From NCBI GenBank assembly GCA_964387865.1, contig CAYLXC010000022.1:1-13534 (forward strand): 13,534 nucleotides of DNA, in the 5' to 3' direction. Source of the stretch: CAYLXC01 sp964387865 (GTDB lineage: Bacteria > Patescibacteriota > Microgenomatia > Daviesbacterales > UBA10151). A program made the position numbers and the translations under genes. Shown here one piece after another: positions 5,945 to 12,526 of the stretch (the first letter of the stretch is position 1; each line of letters opens with the position of its first letter). The notes under the pieces are model-generated. The model searched no databases. It was not told the DNA's origin and saw only the letters and a list, made by a program, of their open reading frames with translations.

Positions 5945-7516
5945 ATGGTCAGGCAACTATCTAAATTATCACAAGCCCTGATTTCCGGATACTCTAAAGA
6001 ATATTTACAATCCACTGAGTCCACGATCTCTGTAAATCCTGTTGTTGCAGAACTTGCATCCTGGTATGAAAGATTTAGAACTGCCATGGATTACAGGGAA
6101 GATGAAGTAATTCTAAGAGCTGCAATTGAGCGGATTCTAAAAAGGAGACTTTTTTTGGGCGGAGGTGGGGAAACAATTGCTGCCCCTTTAATTCGCGAAC
6201 TTGTTTGGGCGCGTTATTTCCCAGATGCTTCAGTACCTGAATCAAAGGTAATTAAAGTTGCCCAAACAATAGATTTGTATTTTGCCCTAGAGAAAAAAAT
6301 AAATCAAAAACATAGAATAAATCAGGGTCTTGTAAATGAGTGGATAATTGATCTTTTATCCTCAGAAATTGAGGATATCCTAAAGCCTGGTAATGAAAAA
6401 GATATGATGTCTAATTTTATTTACCATATCTTCAAAGATAGGGTTACTATAGTTGATGATACAGAAGAAACTAAAGACATACAAATTTTTATAGCTACTC
6501 GGCGCGCTTATGCTAATGATGATTTGGCACTTTTGCGATTTCGACTTTTTAGACAATATTTTGGAAAAGTAACAGAAAATAATTTGGATAAGATTTCAGA
6601 TGATTTTGATAATGCTAAGAAGAAATTTGAGCAACATTTTAGCTACCCTCTTAGAGATAAATTTTATAACTACATAAAGAACCAATCCGTCCCCTTTTTA
6701 ATATTGGATGATGTTTTAAAAAGTAACATTGGAAAAGTTTCACAAGTTGTCGGGGATGAAGATCAGCTTAATATGTCTATTATAAGTGCCTGTAACAGGC
6801 GCTATAAAACAGTTAGAGGCAAGGTAGGCCGGGCAATTGTAAGAAGTGTAATTTTTATTTTTGTAACAAAAGCCATATTTGCCTTGTTTGTTGAGGGAAG
6901 CTTTGAGAGATTTGTATATGGTCAAGTAATCTGGTCCTCAATCATCCTAAATACACTTACCCCGCCAATCTTGATGGTAATTGTGGGACTCTTTATTCAA
7001 ACGCCAAACAGGGAAAATTCATACAGGATACTTAGAAAAATTAACACTATACTTTTTGATGAAAACCCTGCTTTAGGGGAAAGTTTAACTTTAAAAAGGA
7101 AGCCATCTAAAACAGATCCCATACTTTACTCTTTATTCATGCTGCTTTGGCTTGCAACTTTTGGCTTAAGTTTTGGGGCAATAGTTTTTATTCTTACTAA
7201 ACTGCAAGTAAATCCGCTCTCTCAAGGCGTATTTTTGTTTTTCCTGGCAATTGTTTCATTTATTTCCTACAGAATAAACAAAACTGCAAATATGTATATT
7301 TTGAAAGAGCAAAAAGAATCCATATCCACAATGGCATTTGATTTTTTCTTTATGCCGTTTATCCAGGTTGGAAGAAAATTAACATCAGCTGTCTCACAGC
7401 TAAATATCTTCTTATTTATTTTTGATTTCATAATAGAAACCCCGTTTAAAGGTATAGTGGCCTTTTTTGAACAATGGTTACTCTTCTTAAGAACCCAAAG
7501 GGAAAAGTTGGAATAG
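5945..7516 (+). CDS. Multi-pass membrane protein of unknown function, 523 aa
   Basis: I do not recognise the family. The N-terminal ~295 residues look soluble and helical with many charged residues, and contain a glycine patch (FLGGGGET, 70-77) and WARYFPDASVPESKVIKVAQ (88-107). Hydrophobic segments follow at about 298-318, 327-351, 394-418, 426-442 and 484-515, so the C-terminal half has four to six membrane helices. There is no signal peptide and no P-loop. It follows the ABC exporter by 29 bp, so it could be a partner, but the candidate promoter between them also allows independent expression. Codon and base use match the neighbours. Confidence 0.85.
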   Translation: MVRQLSKLSQALISGYSKEYLQSTESTISVNPVVAELASWYERFRTAMDYREDEVILRAAIERILKRRLFLGGGGETIAAPLIRELVWARYFPDASVPESKVIKVAQTIDLYFALEKKINQKHRINQGLVNEWIIDLLSSEIEDILKPGNEKDMMSNFIYHIFKDRVTIVDDTEETKDIQIFIATRRAYANDDLALLRFRLFRQYFGKVTENNLDKISDDFDNAKKKFEQHFSYPLRDKFYNYIKNQSVPFLILDDVLKSNIGKVSQVVGDEDQLNMSIISACNRRYKTVRGKVGRAIVRSVIFIFVTKAIFALFVEGSFERFVYGQVIWSSIILNTLTPPILMVIVGLFIQTPNRENSYRILRKINTILFDENPALGESLTLKRKPSKTDPILYSLFMLLWLATFGLSFGAIVFILTKLQVNPLSQGVFLFFLAIVSFISYRINKTANMYILKEQKESISTMAFDFFFMPFIQVGRKLTSAVSQLNIFLFIFDFIIETPFKGIVAFFEQWLLFLRTQREKLE

Positions 7517-7523
7517 TATATGA

Positions 7524-7532
7524 TGTTATAAT
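7524..7532 (+). promoter_or_regulatory. Extended -10 promoter of the 37-aa ORF, leaderless
   Basis: TGT followed by perfect TATAAT (7527-7532) forms an extended -10 element. It ends 8 nt before the ATG at 7541. No clear -35 box lies at the right distance, and there is no Shine-Dalgarno sequence. Confidence 0.5.
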
Positions 7533-7540
7533 GTTAAAAT

Positions 7541-7654
7541 ATGCAAGTAACTTTTAATGATATATTGAATAGCACACCCTTATTTGTATTATTAGTTATT
7601 CTAATTTTGTCAATTTTAATTTTTGTGAAGCCTCAAAAGTCCGCTAGGAGATAA
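7541..7654 (+). CDS. Small 37-aa single-pass membrane protein
   Basis: The frame codes for a polar N-terminus (MQVTFNDILNST), one strong hydrophobic helix at residues 13-29 (PLFVLLVILILSILIFV) and a basic tail (KPQKSARR). This is a good single-pass topology with the C-terminus in the cytoplasm. A perfect TATAAT with extended -10 lies 8 nt before the ATG, matching the leaderless arrangement of other genes here. No family is recognised. It sits 24 bp after the 523-aa membrane gene and before a convergent minus-strand gene. Confidence 0.55.
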   Translation: MQVTFNDILNSTPLFVLLVILILSILIFVKPQKSARR

Positions 7655-7657
7655 TCA

Positions 7658-7680
7658 TTTTCCACATTCCATGTGGGAGG
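7658..7680. repeat. Short inverted repeat between convergent genes
   Basis: CCACAT (7662-7667) and ATGTGG (7671-7676) flank a 3-nt loop; G-T pairs can lengthen the plus-strand stem to about 10 bp. It lies between the ends of the 37-aa gene and the minus-strand 110-aa gene, where a terminator would be expected, but no T-run follows the stem on either strand. Confidence 0.35.
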
Positions 7681-7732
7681 GTAGATTACACAATGTACGA
7701 AAAATGAGGGTGTTTGCCCACTTGATCTAAAT

Positions 7733-8065
7733 TTACCCATTACGGAGTCTTTCAACATACTCGTCCCAAAGTTCTTCCATTTGGTTTATGCCATTAATGC
7801 CGGGATCAATAGATGCGACTTCGAAATAATGCCCATGTTTGTAATCAACGATAATACTCGGAACTTGATATGCGTCAGAAGCACTGAAACCATATTGGCA
7901 CTTCCTTAATCTGGGTCCTAAGTCAGTGTCAGGAAGTCGTGGTTCTTGAATTGAGGTTTTCCCACACAGAGCAATAACTTTATTTCCGATAATCGTGATT
8001 CTCCTCCAATACGGACAAAGTTTAATATTTGTCTGTTCAGTAACGTTCATTCTCTCAGCTGACAT
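7733..8065 (-). CDS. Hypothetical 110-aa soluble protein
   Basis: No family is recognised. The protein is soluble with three cysteines (C17 in LCPYW, C34 in ALCGK, C56 in KCQYG), a spacing that may suggest metal binding or disulfides but does not match a known zinc motif. Residues 68-84 (VPSIIVDYKHGHYFEVA) look like beta strands, and the C-terminus (MEELWDEYVERLRNG) is an acidic helix. The ATG at 8065 is supported by an extended -10 TATAAT 7 nt upstream. It is divergent from the ATP synthase operon across 102 bp and convergent with the 37-aa gene, so it is probably a single-gene unit unrelated to ATP synthase. Confidence 0.7.
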   Translation of the reverse strand: MSAERMNVTEQTNIKLCPYWRRITIIGNKVIALCGKTSIQEPRLPDTDLGPRLRKCQYGFSASDAYQVPSIIVDYKHGHYFEVASIDPGINGINQMEELWDEYVERLRNG

Positions 8066-8072
8066 GGCAAAA

Positions 8073-8081
8073 ATTATAACA
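8073..8081 (-). promoter_or_regulatory. Extended -10 promoter of the 110-aa gene, leaderless
   Basis: On the minus strand, TGT followed by perfect TATAAT (8078-8073) ends 7 nt before the ATG at 8065. The extended -10 TGn can make up for the lack of a clear -35 box. No Shine-Dalgarno is present. Confidence 0.6.
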
Positions 8082-8130
8082 TACCAACCAACTTATATAA
8101 TTTGTTTTTCCCTTTAGTTTCACTATCTCG

Positions 8131-8160
8131 TTGACGCTTCCAAAGAATTTCCTGTACAAT
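8131..8160 (+). promoter_or_regulatory. Promoter of the ATP synthase operon, leaderless atpB
   Basis: TTGACG (8131-8136), an 18-nt spacer and TACAAT (8155-8160): five of six bases match consensus in each box. The -10 box ends 7 nt before the atpB ATG at 8168, so the operon mRNA should start at or next to the AUG. No Shine-Dalgarno exists upstream of atpB. Confidence 0.75.
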
Positions 8161-8167
8161 ATACTCA

Positions 8168-8890
8168 ATGGAACATGCAATTGTTATAAAGCCGGAAATT
8201 TTAGGATTTTTTAAAGGTTTTCCTATTACTAATACCCTTTTGGTTTCATGGATAGTTATGGGGATACTTTTGATTGTTGCTCTAGTTAACAGGTTCTCCA
8301 CCAAAATTGTTCCAAATGCCTTGCAAAATGTTTTGGAAATTATAATTGATGGAGGTTACACCATAGTTAAAGATTTAGCAGGAGACAAAAAAACTAAAAT
8401 CTTTTTCCCGTTTATGATGACATTTTTCTTATATATTATTTTAGGTAACTGGTTGGGCCTTCTGCCTGGATTTGGAACCATAACTTACCGTGGTGAGCCA
8501 CTCTTCAGATCTGCAAACTCTGATTTAAATATGACTTTGGCGCTGGCTTTACTTTCAGCCATAGCAACTCATATTTTTGCAGTTAAATATTTAGGCATAA
8601 AAAATTATCTTTTAAGATGGGTTGCTCTAAATCCTATTTTTTTGTTTGTCGGGATATTGGAAATTATTTCGGAATTTACAAAAATAGTGTCGCTTTCTTT
8701 CCGGCTTTTTGGTAATATATTTGCGGGCGAGGTAGTTTTGGCAACGATTTCAAATATTTTTGCCTTTATCATACCTCTCCCGTTTTATTTTCTGGAAATT
8801 ATTGTAGGGTTTGTACAAGCAGCTGTTTTTGCTATGTTAACATTAGTATTCATGGTGTTACTTTCGGAAAAACATAATGAAAGCCACTGA
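8168..8890 (+). CDS. atpB: ATP synthase Fo subunit a
   Basis: The stator half-channel of the Fo motor, in the cytoplasmic membrane. The 240 residues are normal for a compact bacterial a subunit. Recognition rests on the motif GNWLGLLPG (93-101) and on SLSFRLFGNIFAGE (175-188), which holds the essential arginine R179 (R210 in E. coli) that faces the c-ring carboxylate. The last helix (GFVQAAVFAMLTLVFMVLL) is also typical. At least five hydrophobic helices are visible. It is the first gene of the operon, directly behind a strong promoter with no leader, and 16 bp before atpE. No atpI lies upstream; the upstream gene is unrelated and on the other strand. Confidence 0.96.
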   Translation: MEHAIVIKPEILGFFKGFPITNTLLVSWIVMGILLIVALVNRFSTKIVPNALQNVLEIIIDGGYTIVKDLAGDKKTKIFFPFMMTFFLYIILGNWLGLLPGFGTITYRGEPLFRSANSDLNMTLALALLSAIATHIFAVKYLGIKNYLLRWVALNPIFLFVGILEIISEFTKIVSLSFRLFGNIFAGEVVLATISNIFAFIIPLPFYFLEIIVGFVQAAVFAMLTLVFMVLLSEKHNESH

Positions 8891-8906
8891 AAGAAAGGAG
8901 GTTTGA

Positions 8907-9110
8907 GTGGAAAATCTAACATCCGGTTTGGCAATAGGTTTGGGAGCAATTGGGCCAGGTATCGGCATAGGTCTTATAGGAATGAAGGCTACAGAGGCAA
9001 TTGGCAGAAATCCTGATGCCCAGGCAAAGATTTTGCCTGCCATGCTTTTGGGAATGGCCTTTGCAGAAGCAATTGCAATTTATGCTTTGGTGATTGCATT
9101 TACAAAATAG
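8907..9110 (+). CDS. atpE: ATP synthase Fo subunit c
   Basis: The rotor-ring proteolipid, 67 aa, forming a helical hairpin. Helix 1 is glycine-rich (GLGAIGPGIGIGLIG, 11-25), the polar loop is R34-N35-P36, and helix 2 carries the ion-binding glutamate E54 (AFAEAIAIYAL). The Na+ ligands known from Na+-type rings are absent: the usual glutamine in PGxGQG is I21, and the residues after E54 are A-I rather than S/T. This points to protons as the coupling ion (inference). The start is GTG, chosen because an AGGAGG Shine-Dalgarno (8896-8901) lies 5 nt upstream and because the family begins here. The stop codon TAG overlaps the first G of a telomere-like repeat. Confidence 0.95.
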   Translation: MENLTSGLAIGLGAIGPGIGIGLIGMKATEAIGRNPDAQAKILPAMLLGMAFAEAIAIYALVIAFTK

Positions 9111-9170
9111 GGTTTAGGGCTTAGGGATTAGGGTTTAGTCACTATACCCTATACCCTAGTTGCTAGACCC
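9110..9170 (+). repeat. Telomere-like TTTAGGG repeat forming an imperfect hairpin and a possible G-quadruplex, between atpE and atpF
   Basis: Four GGG tracts at 9110, 9117, 9124 and 9131 are separated by exactly 4 nt each (TTTA, CTTA, ATTA), a textbook three-tetrad G-quadruplex pattern on the mRNA-sense strand. Three CCC tracts follow (9147, 9154, 9168). The halves pair as an imperfect hairpin: 9130-9138 with 9142-9150 around a TCA loop, 9122-9126 with 9154-9158, and 9110-9117 with 9163-9170. It starts on the last base of the atpE stop and ends 8 nt before atpF. Confidence 0.75.
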
Positions 9171-9178
9171 TAACAATT

Positions 9179-9676
9179 ATGGATTTTTTAAAGGACTTTG
9201 GAGTTCAACCTGTACTTTTGGCTGCGCAAGTAGTCAATTTTTTAATCCTTTTATTTATACTTAACAAACTTTTGTATAAACCAATTTTAAAAGTTCTAAG
9301 TGAAAGAAGGCAAAAAATTGAGGAAAGTTTAAGAAATGCGCAAGATATTGAAAAAAAGCTTTTACAAACTGAAGAGGACCGTCAGAATTTATTAGCAAAA
9401 GCTTCTGAAGAGGGACAAAACATTGTAGATGATGCAAAAAAACAAGCAGACTTACTTATAGAAGATGCAAAGGTGAAAGCAGAAATTTCTGCTCAAAAAA
9501 TACTAGAGGAGGCACAATCCAAGATACAAATAGAAAGGGATAATATGAGATGGGAGCTTCAAAAAGAATTCTCTAAAATAGTTATGCTGATAGTGCAAAA
9601 AGTTGCAGGTAAAATACTGGACAAACAATCACAAAAACAACTTATTGAAAAGGCGGTTAAGGAGATAAGATCTTGA
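9179..9676 (+). CDS. atpF: ATP synthase Fo subunit b
   Basis: The peripheral stalk that links the membrane a subunit to F1 through delta. The 165 residues are normal for subunit b. One N-terminal membrane helix (about 12-32, LLAAQVVNFLILLFILNKLLY) is followed by the family motif KPILKVLSERRQKIEESL (34-51), then a long charged coiled coil to about residue 140. The ATG at 9179 lies 8 nt after a repeat element and has no Shine-Dalgarno, unlike atpE, so its initiation may depend on the hairpin or be weak. The gene overlaps atpH by 4 bp at the end (TTGA). Confidence 0.94.
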   Translation: MDFLKDFGVQPVLLAAQVVNFLILLFILNKLLYKPILKVLSERRQKIEESLRNAQDIEKKLLQTEEDRQNLLAKASEEGQNIVDDAKKQADLLIEDAKVKAEISAQKILEEAQSKIQIERDNMRWELQKEFSKIVMLIVQKVAGKILDKQSQKQLIEKAVKEIRS

Positions 9677-10068
9677 AAGAAAAAAAGAAATTAAAAAAAA
9701 TTGCTGCAAAGTCTGTTAAATTGTCAATTGAAAAAGGTATGGTCAAAAAAATAAATGCGGACGAAGTTATTAAAATCTTAAAAACTTTGCCCCGCGCCCA
9801 GGCAATTTATGCAATTTCCAAATTTTTAAAAGGTTTAAGAAGAAGGGGTGGAGAAACCACAGTCACTGTTGAATCTGCTGTTCCTTTATCAAAAAAGGAG
9901 ATTAGCAAGGTAATCAAAGAACTTAGTCAGGAATTTGTACTGACTGATGTGCAAAATAAGGTTAATCCGGATATTTTAGGGGGGATTAAAATTAGGATTG
10001 GAGATACTGTTTTGGATTATTCCATAGCGGGGAGAGTTTCACAAATAGGAAGGGTTATTGAATCATAA
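9673..10068 (+). CDS. atpH: ATP synthase F1 subunit delta, short form
   Basis: Joins the peripheral stalk to the top of the alpha/beta hexamer. The C-terminal signature NPDILGGIKIRIGDTVLDYS (98-117) and the block VTVESAVPLSKKEI identify it. At 131 aa it is about 45 residues shorter than the usual ~177. The N-terminal six-helix domain is reduced to about 60 very basic residues (MKEKKKLKKI at the start), so contact with the alpha N-termini must differ. The start is TTG in a 4-bp TTGA overlap with the atpF stop; no better in-frame start exists downstream before conserved sequence. It ends in a TAATG overlap with atpA. Confidence 0.88.
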   Translation: MKEKKKLKKIAAKSVKLSIEKGMVKKINADEVIKILKTLPRAQAIYAISKFLKGLRRRGGETTVTVESAVPLSKKEISKVIKELSQEFVLTDVQNKVNPDILGGIKIRIGDTVLDYSIAGRVSQIGRVIES

Positions 10069-11591
10069 TGAAACAAGACATTATTTCGAAAATAGAACAG
10101 GAGATAAAAGGATTAAAACTAACAACAATACGCCAAAATATTGGTGTTGTTAATGAAGTTGGAGATGGTGTTTGTAAAATTGAAGGATTGTCCGATGTTT
10201 CGTATTCTGAACTTTTGGATTTTGGCCCTTCGACAGACTCAGGGCAAGCGAGGGGTCTTGCACTGAATCTGGAGCAATACAATGTAGGTGCTGTAATTTT
10301 TGGAGATTTTACAAAAATAAAAGAAGGTACGGAAGTTAAAACAACGGGCAGAATTTTAGAAGTGCCTGTGGGTGAAGAATTGGTGGGTAGGGTTGTTAAC
10401 GCTTTAGGTGAGCCTTTGGATGGAAAAGGCCCGATCAAAGCAAAAACTCACTATCCTGTTGAAAAAATTGCTCCAGGCGTTGTTACGAGGCAGCCAGTTA
10501 ATACTCCTGTGCAAACGGGAATTAAAGCAATTGATGCACTAATCCCAATAGGCCGTGGCCAAAGAGAGCTGATTATTGGGGACAGAAATACAGGTAAAAC
10601 CACAATTGCCGTGGATACAATAATTAACCAGCGTGATGTGGTTTGTATTTACGTTGCAATTGGGCAAAAAACTTCCAAAATTGCCCAGCTTGTTGCAAAA
10701 CTTGAGGAAATGGATGCAATGGATCACACAATTGTTGTTGCAGCCTCTGCTTCTGATTCAGCTACTATGCAATATTTAGCACCGTATTCGGGTTGCGCTA
10801 TGGGTGAATATTTTATGGACCAGGGGAAAGATGCTTTAATTATTTATGATGATTTATCAAAACATGCTGCTTCCTACAGGCAGCTTTCCTTGTTATTAAG
10901 GCGTCCATCTGGCCGAGAAGCATATCCCGGTGATGTGTTTTATCTTCATTCCCGCCTTTTGGAGCGTGCTGCACGTATGAATAAAGAGTACGGAAATGGT
11001 TCTTTGACTGCCCTGCCAATTATTGAAACGCAGGCAAATGATGTATCCGCATATATTCCAACAAATGTTATTTCCATAACCGATGGACAAATTTATTTGG
11101 AGCCGGATTTATTTTTTGCTGGAGTAAGGCCAGCTCTAAATGTGGGTATTTCAGTTTCCAGGGTAGGTGGTGCAGCTCAAACTAAGGCCATGAAGTCTGT
11201 GGCAGGCCGCCTTAAGCTGGACCTTGCTCAATTTAGAGAACTGCAAGCTTTTGCACAATTTGCTTCAGATTTGGATCCGCAAACAAAGCAGCAGATTGAG
11301 AGAGGCCGAAGAATTACTGAAGTCCTAAAACAGCCCCCCTACTCCCCTGTTTCCCTTGAGGAGCAAGTGGTTGCACTTTGGGCTGTGACAAATGGATATA
11401 TGGATGAGGTGGAAGTTGAAAGGATTAAGGAATTTGAAAATAGATTTATACAGGCGTTGAAACTGAAAAACAAAAAACTTCTTTCCGAAATTGCTTCTAA
11501 AAAAGAGTTGGACGAAAAGATGATAAAGGAATTGGAGAAGAGTGTTAAGGAATTTTCAAATTTATTTAAGAGAGGGGGAAAGAAAGGGTAA
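10068..11591 (+). CDS. atpA: ATP synthase F1 subunit alpha
   Basis: The non-catalytic nucleotide-binding subunit of the F1 hexamer, 507 aa, full length. Walker A is GDRNTGKT (171-178), with N in place of the usual Q. DALIPIGRGQRELIIGDR, the Walker B region (ALIIYDDLSKHA) and the arginine-finger block ISVSRVGGAAQTKAMK are intact. In the N-terminal barrel, residues 52-62 (FGPSTDSGQAR) are about 5 residues longer than the matching Bacillus loop and are encoded by a sequence resembling a dispersed bacterial repeat. The ATG overlaps the atpH stop (TAATG), so translation is probably coupled. The stop is 1 nt before the atpG GTG. Confidence 0.96.
   Translation: MKQDIISKIEQEIKGLKLTTIRQNIGVVNEVGDGVCKIEGLSDVSYSELLDFGPSTDSGQARGLALNLEQYNVGAVIFGDFTKIKEGTEVKTTGRILEVPVGEELVGRVVNALGEPLDGKGPIKAKTHYPVEKIAPGVVTRQPVNTPVQTGIKAIDALIPIGRGQRELIIGDRNTGKTTIAVDTIINQRDVVCIYVAIGQKTSKIAQLVAKLEEMDAMDHTIVVAASASDSATMQYLAPYSGCAMGEYFMDQGKDALIIYDDLSKHAASYRQLSLLLRRPSGREAYPGDVFYLHSRLLERAARMNKEYGNGSLTALPIIETQANDVSAYIPTNVISITDGQIYLEPDLFFAGVRPALNVGISVSRVGGAAQTKAMKSVAGRLKLDLAQFRELQAFAQFASDLDPQTKQQIERGRRITEVLKQPPYSPVSLEEQVVALWAVTNGYMDEVEVERIKEFENRFIQALKLKNKKLLSEIASKKELDEKMIKELEKSVKEFSNLFKRGGKKG
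10225..10252. repeat. Dispersed-repeat sequence in frame within atpA
   Basis: GCCCTTCGACAGACTCAGGG and the following CAAGCG read like the widespread intergenic repeat family built on CTTCGACA(A/G)GCTCAGG; GCCCT (10225-10229) and AGGGC (10241-10245) are its inverted ends. It is translated as GPSTDSGQA, a peptide typical of this repeat, at a loop where alpha is about 5 residues longer than its homologues. Family assignment is from memory, not a search. Confidence 0.6.
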
Positions 11592-11592
11592 A

Positions 11593-12507
11593 GTGGCAAA
11601 TACACGAGAGCTTAGACGAAGAATAAAGTCAGTAAAGAATACGAGCCAAATTACCCGTGCTATGGAGATGGTGGCTGCTGTTAAGATGAAAAGGGCACAA
11701 AATCAGGCTGTTTCAGGAAGGCCATATAGCTTAAATTTGTCTGAAGCCTTAACAAGGCTTCTTCCAAAAGTGGAAAATGAGTCCCATCCTCTGCTTTTGG
11801 AAAATGGGTCAGATAAAAAGGGAGTTATACTTCTCTCAACAGATAAAGGCCTTTGTGGATCATTAAATACGAATTTATTTAGGATGATTCTGAGTTCCCA
11901 CATGTCAAGCTCGAACGTAGTTTATTACACAATTGGTAGAAAGGGCAGGAATTTTGCAGTAAAGACAGGTAAAGAACTGATTGCAGATTTTGAAAATTTG
12001 GATGCTGTAAGTTTTAGGCAATCTGTTCAGCTTGCAAAAATGGTTGTTGAAAGTTTTAAGGCTAGTGAAGTGGGAGAAGTTTTCCTAATTTATCCCCGGT
12101 TTGTTTCAACAATTAAACAGGAACCAAATATGGTTAAACTTTTGCCAATAGATATAGAGTCCGTCATTGCGGGCGAAGCGAAGCAATCTTCCAACTCGAA
12201 TGAAAAGATTGCCACGGGTTCTTCGAACCCTCGCAATGACGTTGGTGGGAGTGAATACTTATTTGAACCTAATATTGATACTTTATTGGATTCATTATTA
12301 ATCCATCATGTCCGGATTAAGATTTACCAGGCACTTTTGGAAACAAAAGCATCTGAACATTCTTCCAGAATGGTTGCCATGAAGAATGCAACAGATAATG
12401 CGTTGGAATTAACTGAAGATTTAACTTTAACATATAATCAGGTCAGACAAGATTCAATAACAAGAGAAATTTTGGAGATATCTTCTGCAGCAGCGGCAAT
12501 GGAATAA
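11593..12507 (+). CDS. atpG: ATP synthase F1 subunit gamma with a repeat-encoded insertion
   Basis: The central rotor shaft of F1, 304 aa. The GTG at 11593 is chosen because the protein then begins with the family N-terminus (M)ANTRELRRRIKSVKNTSQI; the upstream ATG at 11542 would add 17 residues that overlap atpA. Signatures are ITRAMEMVAAVKMKRAQ near the N-terminus and the C-terminal helix SSRMVAMKNATDNALEL with QDSITREILEISSAAAAME. Residues 191-216 (VIAGEAKQSS ... NPRND) are encoded by a palindromic repeat, in frame, in the variable loop before YLFEP. Without them the protein would be 278 aa, close to normal. The insertion lies in the outer globular domain, away from the coiled-coil shaft. 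Confidence 0.94.
   Translation: MANTRELRRRIKSVKNTSQITRAMEMVAAVKMKRAQNQAVSGRPYSLNLSEALTRLLPKVENESHPLLLENGSDKKGVILLSTDKGLCGSLNTNLFRMILSSHMSSSNVVYYTIGRKGRNFAVKTGKELIADFENLDAVSFRQSVQLAKMVVESFKASEVGEVFLIYPRFVSTIKQEPNMVKLLPIDIESVIAGEAKQSSNSNEKIATGSSNPRNDVGGSEYLFEPNIDTLLDSLLIHHVRIKIYQALLETKASEHSSRMVAMKNATDNALELTEDLTLTYNQVRQDSITREILEISSAAAAME
12162..12241. repeat. Palindromic repeat element inserted in frame in atpG
   Basis: An 80-bp element bounded by perfect 10-bp inverted ends, CGTCATTGCG (12162-12171) and CGCAATGACG (12232-12241). An inner pair GCAATCTT (12183-12190) and AAGATTGC (12205-12212) is also perfect, and the right half carries its own hairpin (GGGTTC, TTC loop, GAACCC). This is the widespread GTCATTGCGAGCGAAGCGAAGCAATC-type element. 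It is read through without a stop. Confidence 0.85.
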
Positions 12508-12526
12508 CTTTTAGGAAAGGAAGAAT

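Noticed and set aside
7658..7680. Rho-independent terminator
   Set aside because: A stem exists, but no T-run follows it on either strand, so it is listed only as an inverted repeat.
9110..9170. True telomere or chromosome end
   Set aside because: The repeat is only about four units long, degenerate, and lies inside an operon with genes continuing on both sides.
11542..11592. ATG at 11542 as the start of atpG
   Set aside because: It would add 17 residues overlapping atpA in another frame with no family similarity; the GTG at 11593 gives the conserved gamma N-terminus.
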